Source: Stutzerimonas stutzeri (GTDB lineage Bacteria; Pseudomonadota; Gammaproteobacteria; Pseudomonadales; Pseudomonadaceae). From it: a DNA stretch of 57,912 nucleotides. The stretch's first letter is position 1. Each line of letters opens with the position of its first letter. The stretch spans positions 1-57,912 of the forward strand of contig NZ_JXXD01000083.1 in assembly GCF_000935215.1 (NCBI RefSeq), read 5' to 3'. Under the pieces are notes generated by a model. It had not been told where the DNA came from. It ran no database searches and saw only the letters and a program-made list of their open reading frames with translations. The translations under genes and the position numbers were made by a program. Positions 54,484 through 57,912 of the stretch are shown one piece after another.

Positions 54484-55169
54484 CCTGGGAAATCTTCATC
54501 AAGTGGCTGCCGAGCTTCATCGAAGGCGCCTGGCTGACGCTGCAACTGGTCGGCGTTTCGGTCGTCGCCGGGCTGATCCTCGCCGTGCCGCTGGGCATTG
54601 CCCGCTCCTCCCGCCTGCTGGCCATACGCGCGCTGCCCTATGGCTACATCTTCTTCTTCCGCGGCACCCCGCTGCTGGTGCAACTGTTCCTGGTCTACTA
54701 CGGCATGGCGCAGTTCGAGGTGGTGCGCCAAAGCGTGCTCTGGCCGTACCTGCGTGACCCGTACTGGTGCGCGATCATCACCATGACCCTGCACACCGCC
54801 GCCTATATCGCCGAGATCATCCGCGGAGCGATCCAGAACGTGCCGCCGGGTGAAGTCGAAGCCGCGCGGGCGCTGGGCATGTCACGGGCGCAGGCGCTGC
54901 TGCACATCATCCTGCCACGCGCGACGCGCATCGGCCTGCCGGCCTACAGCAACGAAGTGATCCTGATGCTCAAGGCCAGCGCCCTGGCCAGCACCATCAC
55001 GCTGCTGGAACTGACCGGCATGGCGCGCAAGATCGCCGCCCGCACCTACCTGCACGAGGAAATGTTCCTCACCGCCGGCCTGATCTACCTGCTGATCGCC
55101 TTCATCCTGATGCAGGGCTTCAAGCTGCTGGAACGCTGGCTCCGGGTCGACGCCTGCCAGGGTCGCTGA
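54480..55169 (+). CDS. Polar amino acid ABC transporter permease (HisM type)
   Basis: 229 residues with about five hydrophobic segments. FFFRGTPLLVQLFLVYYG and the EAA loop EVEAARALGMSRAQALLHII (about 119-138) identify it as the HisM-like partner. It begins within the stop of the HisQ-type gene and ends the operon. A pair of REP-like palindromes follows within 15-120 bases. Confidence 0.91.
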   Translation: MTWEIFIKWLPSFIEGAWLTLQLVGVSVVAGLILAVPLGIARSSRLLAIRALPYGYIFFFRGTPLLVQLFLVYYGMAQFEVVRQSVLWPYLRDPYWCAIITMTLHTAAYIAEIIRGAIQNVPPGEVEAARALGMSRAQALLHIILPRATRIGLPAYSNEVILMLKASALASTITLLELTGMARKIAARTYLHEEMFLTAGLIYLLIAFILMQGFKLLERWLRVDACQGR

Positions 55170-55180
55170 CCGCGCGACCT

Positions 55181-55210
55181 GTAGGGTGGATCGCGCGCCG
55201 GCGATCCACC
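55181..55210. repeat. REP-like palindrome, GTAGGGTGGAT family
   Basis: GTAGGGTGGATCGC followed by GCGATCCACC (55201-55210), a 10-bp inverted repeat. Forms one half of a doublet with the inverted copy at 55264. Confidence 0.7.
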
Positions 55211-55263
55211 ATGGCGATCCACCGGGTGGCGCCCCACCGAGTGGCCCTATCGAACGGAGCCAC

Positions 55264-55294
55264 GCTGGATGTAATAAGCAACATCCACCCCACG
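55264..55294. repeat. REP-like palindrome, inverted copy
   Basis: GCTGGATGT and ACATCCACC around an 8-base centre, followed by CCACG; on the minus strand it begins CGTGGGGTGGATGT. Together with 55181 it makes a head-to-head doublet about 110 bp long between the ABC operon and the mutarotase gene. Confidence 0.6.
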
Positions 55295-55366
55295 CCCCGG
55301 AGGCGGATGAAATCTCGCCTTGTGACCGTTGTCAGACGCAAACCCGAGCCCATCACGAGATTGCCC

Positions 55367-56269
55367 ATGCCTGTCGATATCCAACGCATCGAAATGGACC
55401 AGCTCGCCGTCTGGCGAGTCCGCCGCGGCGAGGACGAACTGCTGATCGCCGAACAGGGCGCGCAGATCCTCAGCTATCGCCAGGGCGACGCACCACCGAT
55501 CATCTGGCTCAGCGAAGAGGCAGCCTTCCAGCAGGGTCAGTCGGTACGCGGCGGCGTGCCGATCTGCTGGCCGTGGTTCGGCGACCTGGCGCGCAATCCG
55601 CAGGCCGTGCAGGCGAGCTACCACGGCGAACAACCCGCACCTTTCCATGGCCTGGTACGCACGCTGCCCTGGCAGTTGCGCGAACAACGCAGCGATGGCG
55701 ATGCGGCTATTCTCGAGTTCGACTGTCCGCAGGCGCTCGGCGCGTTGCCGGGCTGGCCGCATCCGGTCGAACTGACGTTGCGGATTCGACTCGCCGATGA
55801 TCTCCAGCTCAGCCTCAGCAGCCGCAACGACGGCGACGAAAGCGCTGCCTTCAGCCAGGCGCTGCACAGCTACTTCGCCGTCAGCGACATCCATCAGGTG
55901 CGTGTGGAGGGCCTTGCCGGCTGCCCATACATCGACACGCTGCTGGACTGGAAAGAATGCCAGCAACAGGACGACCTGCATTTCAGCGGCGAAACCGATC
56001 GTGTCTACCAGCAGCTGCCGGCCACCCTGAATCTTGTCGATCCGGCGTGGCAGCGGCGCATCCGACTGACCACCAGCGGGTCGATGTCCGCCGTGTTATG
56101 GAATCCGTGGATCGACAAGGCGCGGCGCCTGACGAGCTTCGCCGACGATGCCTGGCAGCGGATGCTGTGCATCGAGACGGCCAATGTGCTGGACGACGCG
56201 GTGGTGCTCCAGCCGGGTCAGCGCCACACCCTGGCTGTGTCCATATCGGCAACTTCCAGCGGCCTATAA
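55367..56269 (+). CDS. D-hexose-6-phosphate mutarotase (aldose epimerase family)
   Basis: 300 residues from the ATG at 55367; the open frame extends upstream through the repeat doublet but lacks a coding-like start. YeaD family: GGVPICWPWFG, PFHGLVRTLPW with catalytic His94, ALHSYFAVSD with the second His (about 166) and IETANV with the acidic residue (about 272). It interconverts alpha and beta anomers of glucose-6-phosphate and related sugars. Single gene, followed by a 359-bp gene-free stretch. Confidence 0.9.
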   Translation: MPVDIQRIEMDQLAVWRVRRGEDELLIAEQGAQILSYRQGDAPPIIWLSEEAAFQQGQSVRGGVPICWPWFGDLARNPQAVQASYHGEQPAPFHGLVRTLPWQLREQRSDGDAAILEFDCPQALGALPGWPHPVELTLRIRLADDLQLSLSSRNDGDESAAFSQALHSYFAVSDIHQVRVEGLAGCPYIDTLLDWKECQQQDDLHFSGETDRVYQQLPATLNLVDPAWQRRIRLTTSGSMSAVLWNPWIDKARRLTSFADDAWQRMLCIETANVLDDAVVLQPGQRHTLAVSISATSSGL

Positions 56270-56406
56270 CATTAATCGCCCCCAATTCTGTGACCGGGTA
56301 TAAAGTTGCACGTAAGTATTCTCTTACAAGAAACCGGCATATTTCCTACGAAGTAAGTAGTTATACAAAGGCAACTTAACCCCCCGTTTTGAATTAGTTC
56401 CGTCGC

Positions 56407-56429
56407 CAGCTGGTTAATATTCCCAGCTG
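56407..56429. other. Inverted repeat CAGCTGG-N9-CCAGCTG
   Basis: Perfect 7-bp arms around TTAATATTC, in an AT-richer stretch (56270-56480) that holds no gene. Could be the end of the mutarotase message or a protein site. Confidence 0.4.
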
Positions 56430-56496
56430 CAACGGAGATCACACTTCTCGCCTTGAACGACACATACCCCACGTCTAGGATGCCCACCCCATAAGG

Positions 56497-56543
56497 CCCT
56501 GTGCAATTTTTTGCGCAGGGACGGTGTGCAAGAAGTTGCGCAC
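56497..56543. promoter_or_regulatory. Two tandem copies of the dyad TGTGCAA-N4-TTGCGCA upstream of tssA
   Basis: Copy 1: TGTGCAA (56500-56506), TTTT, TTGCGCA (56511-56517), with flanks extending the stem to 10 bp (CCC/GGG). Copy 2: TGTGCAA (56525-56531), GAAG, TTGCGCA (56536-56542). The two are identical outside the 4-base centres and 25 bases apart, 87 bases before the tssA ATG. They may be a double operator or two RNA hairpins; copy 2 is followed by CCCCTTTTC, which could act as a weak terminator. No gene lies in 56270-56628. Confidence 0.6.
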
Positions 56544-56628
56544 CCCTTTTCTCGGAAACATTCCGCTTTTGATATTGGCGGCATGTTTCAAAGTTCACGG
56601 ATCGAACTTGAGCGTCACGGAAGACCCA

Positions 56629-57912
56629 ATGCACGCCAGCGCACTCAGCAAGCATTATCTGGAACTTGCCAGAAAGCCGGTCAATGACAGCAATTTCGCT
56701 GGCGACGATATTCGCTACAGCAGCGAATACGAATTGCTCGAGGCTGAACTTGCCAAGGCCGGGGCACTGCACCAGACCACCGGCATCGACTGGCAGAAGG
56801 TCCGCGAAGGCAGCGAAGTGCTGCTCGCGTCGCTGTCCAAGGACCTCCGAGCGGCAGCCTGGCTTACATGGAGCCTGTTCCAACGCGAATCCTTCGCTGG
56901 GCTACAGGCTGGCCTGAGCCTGCTGCAATACCTGTGCAGCAATCACTGGGACGAGCTGCACCCACGCAAGCCACGCACCCGCGCCGCCGCGATCAACTGG
57001 TTGCTGCCGCGCCTGGAACAGACCTTCTCCGAAGACGTGCCAGTCGGCGAGCAACTGCCCCTGTTCCGCAGCCTCGCCGAGCAATTGCATGCGCTGGAGC
57101 AGTGCCTGTCCGGCCATCTGGGCGAAGACGCACCGCTGCTGCTGCCGCTGTGCCGCCAGCTCGACGGCATGGTCAAACGCGCCAGTCAGGGACAGGCGCA
57201 GCCAGGTACGGTGGGGGCGGCCATTGCCCAGGTCAAGCAGGTCGCCAGCCAGGTCTTCGCTCCCGGCTCGACGATAGAGAACGACAAGGAAGCGCTCAAG
57301 GCCGTGCGCAACCTGCAGGAGCAGGCGCGCCCACTGACCGCCTGGTGGCTCAAGCAGCGCACCAGCGATCTGCGCCCCCTGCGCCTCGCGCGAACCCTGC
57401 TCTGGCTGAGCATCGACAGCCTGCCGGAGCACAACAGCGAGCAGATTACCGCGCTACGTGGCGTGCCCGCCGACAAGCTCGCCAGCTACCGCGAACGCTT
57501 CGCTCAAGGGCAGTACGCCGACCTGCTGGTGGACCTGGAAAACAGCACCGCGCGCGCGCCGTTCTGGCTGGACGGCCAGCGCCTGGCCTGGGAGTGCCTG
57601 CAGGAGCTGGACGCCGCGCAGGCCATGCGCGAAGTGGAGATCCAGCTCGCGCTGTTCCTGCAACGCGTACCGCGTCTGGAAGAACTGTGCTTTCACGACG
57701 GCACCCCGTTTGCCGATGCCGAAACCCGTGCCTGGATCAGTGGCCAGGTCATGCCCCATGTGCAGCCGACAACGGCCGCCAGACAGGAGGAGCCGCCCGT
57801 AGCCGGCACCCTGCAACCGAGCTGGGAGCTCGCGCTGCAGGAAGCTGTGCCGCTGCTGCGCAAGGACGGCCTCAAGCCCGCCGTGCAGCAGCTCAAACAG
57901 GGCCTGGCTCGC
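56629..57912 (+). CDS. tssA: Type VI secretion system protein TssA (3' end outside the window)
   Basis: 428 codons from the ATG at 56629 without a stop to the window end, so the C-terminus is cut off. The N-terminal ImpA_N domain (about 25-125) has the typical pattern: YELLEAELAKA, GIDWQKVREGSEVLL, KDLRAAAWLTWSLFQRESFA and YLCSNHWDELHPRKPRTRAA. Then comes a helical middle region and the start of a VasJ-like C-terminal domain after a Pro-rich linker (about 375-395). TssA primes and caps the growing contractile tail and docks it to the baseplate. As first gene of a cluster it implies that more T6SS genes lie to the right. Confidence 0.88.
   Translation, partial: MHASALSKHYLELARKPVNDSNFAGDDIRYSSEYELLEAELAKAGALHQTTGIDWQKVREGSEVLLASLSKDLRAAAWLTWSLFQRESFAGLQAGLSLLQYLCSNHWDELHPRKPRTRAAAINWLLPRLEQTFSEDVPVGEQLPLFRSLAEQLHALEQCLSGHLGEDAPLLLPLCRQLDGMVKRASQGQAQPGTVGAAIAQVKQVASQVFAPGSTIENDKEALKAVRNLQEQARPLTAWWLKQRTSDLRPLRLARTLLWLSIDSLPEHNSEQITALRGVPADKLASYRERFAQGQYADLLVDLENSTARAPFWLDGQRLAWECLQELDAAQAMREVEIQLALFLQRVPRLEELCFHDGTPFADAETRAWISGQVMPHVQPTTAARQEEPPVAGTLQPSWELALQEAVPLLRKDGLKPAVQQLKQGLAR

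Noticed and set aside
56440..56628. Sigma-54 promoter for tssA
   Set aside because: No GG-N10-GC element with a reasonable TGGCAC/TTGCA match was found.

Overview
The window looks like chromosome of a high-GC gammaproteobacterium of the Pseudomonas stutzeri (Stutzerimonas) type. The evidence is GC-rich codon use, Pseudomonas-like proteins throughout, and gene blocks I recall from P. aeruginosa: dgcH-phosphatase-dsbA-cc4-engB, gcvTHP with hitAB, ubiI/ubiH/pepP/zapA/6S RNA, secB-grxC-gpmI-envC-ctpA, hisBHAF, and asmA-mutY-yggX-tRNA-Phe. The species is inferred; no 16S gene is present.

Layout. 1-3.8 kb: 5' part of a diguanylate cyclase gene, an endonuclease/exonuclease/phosphatase-fold protein, DsbA, cytochrome c4, and divergent EngB. 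3.9-8.4 kb: glycine cleavage genes gcvT-gcvH-gcvP on the minus strand. 8.6-11.4 kb: ferric iron ABC transporter (permease and binding protein). 11.5-16.3 kb: ubiquinone hydroxylases, a thioesterase-like protein, PepP and a YgfB-family protein. 16.4-17.8 kb: a ZapB-like coiled-coil protein, ZapA, 6S RNA and 5-formyl-THF cyclo-ligase, then a 50-residue membrane protein not called by ordinary ORF length limits. 18.1-20.7 kb: EVE protein, FliL-like protein, quinone oxidoreductase, SecB. 20.8-26.7 kb: glutaredoxin, a rhodanese lacking its cysteine, GpmI, EnvC, CtpA and a YibQ-type deacetylase-fold protein. 26.7-31.7 kb: two tandem solute-binding paralogues and the hisB-hisH-DUF2164-hisA-hisF operon.

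31.8-36.5 kb holds a nitrate uptake module: a NasR-type NIT+ANTAR antiterminator followed by nrtA-nrtB-nrtD. Between them lie a GG-N10-GC sigma-54 promoter, a hexaloop hairpin with A at position 1 and G at position 4, and an overlapping long terminator with eight T. This is the layout expected of ANTAR-controlled antitermination. Next come a PanZ-like acetyltransferase, AsmA, MutY, YggX and tRNA-Phe.

Just after tRNA-Phe is a type I restriction-modification locus (hsdM-hsdS-rhuM/fic-hsdR, 41.0-47.1 kb) with AT-richer specificity domains, probably acquired. 47.3-49.7 kb: an orphan solute-binding protein, a secreted SNase-type nuclease and a frameshifted copy of the binding protein. 49.8-55.2 kb: a BCCT transporter and a polar amino acid ABC transporter (ATPase-binding protein-two permeases). 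55.4 kb to the end: a hexose-6-phosphate mutarotase, a 359-bp gene-free stretch carrying two tandem copies of one dyad, and the start of tssA, probably the first gene of a type VI secretion cluster continuing past the window.

REP-like palindromes with a GTAGGGTGGAT core occur at 3.8, 29.4 and 55.2 kb. No CRISPR array, rRNA or insertion sequence was seen.
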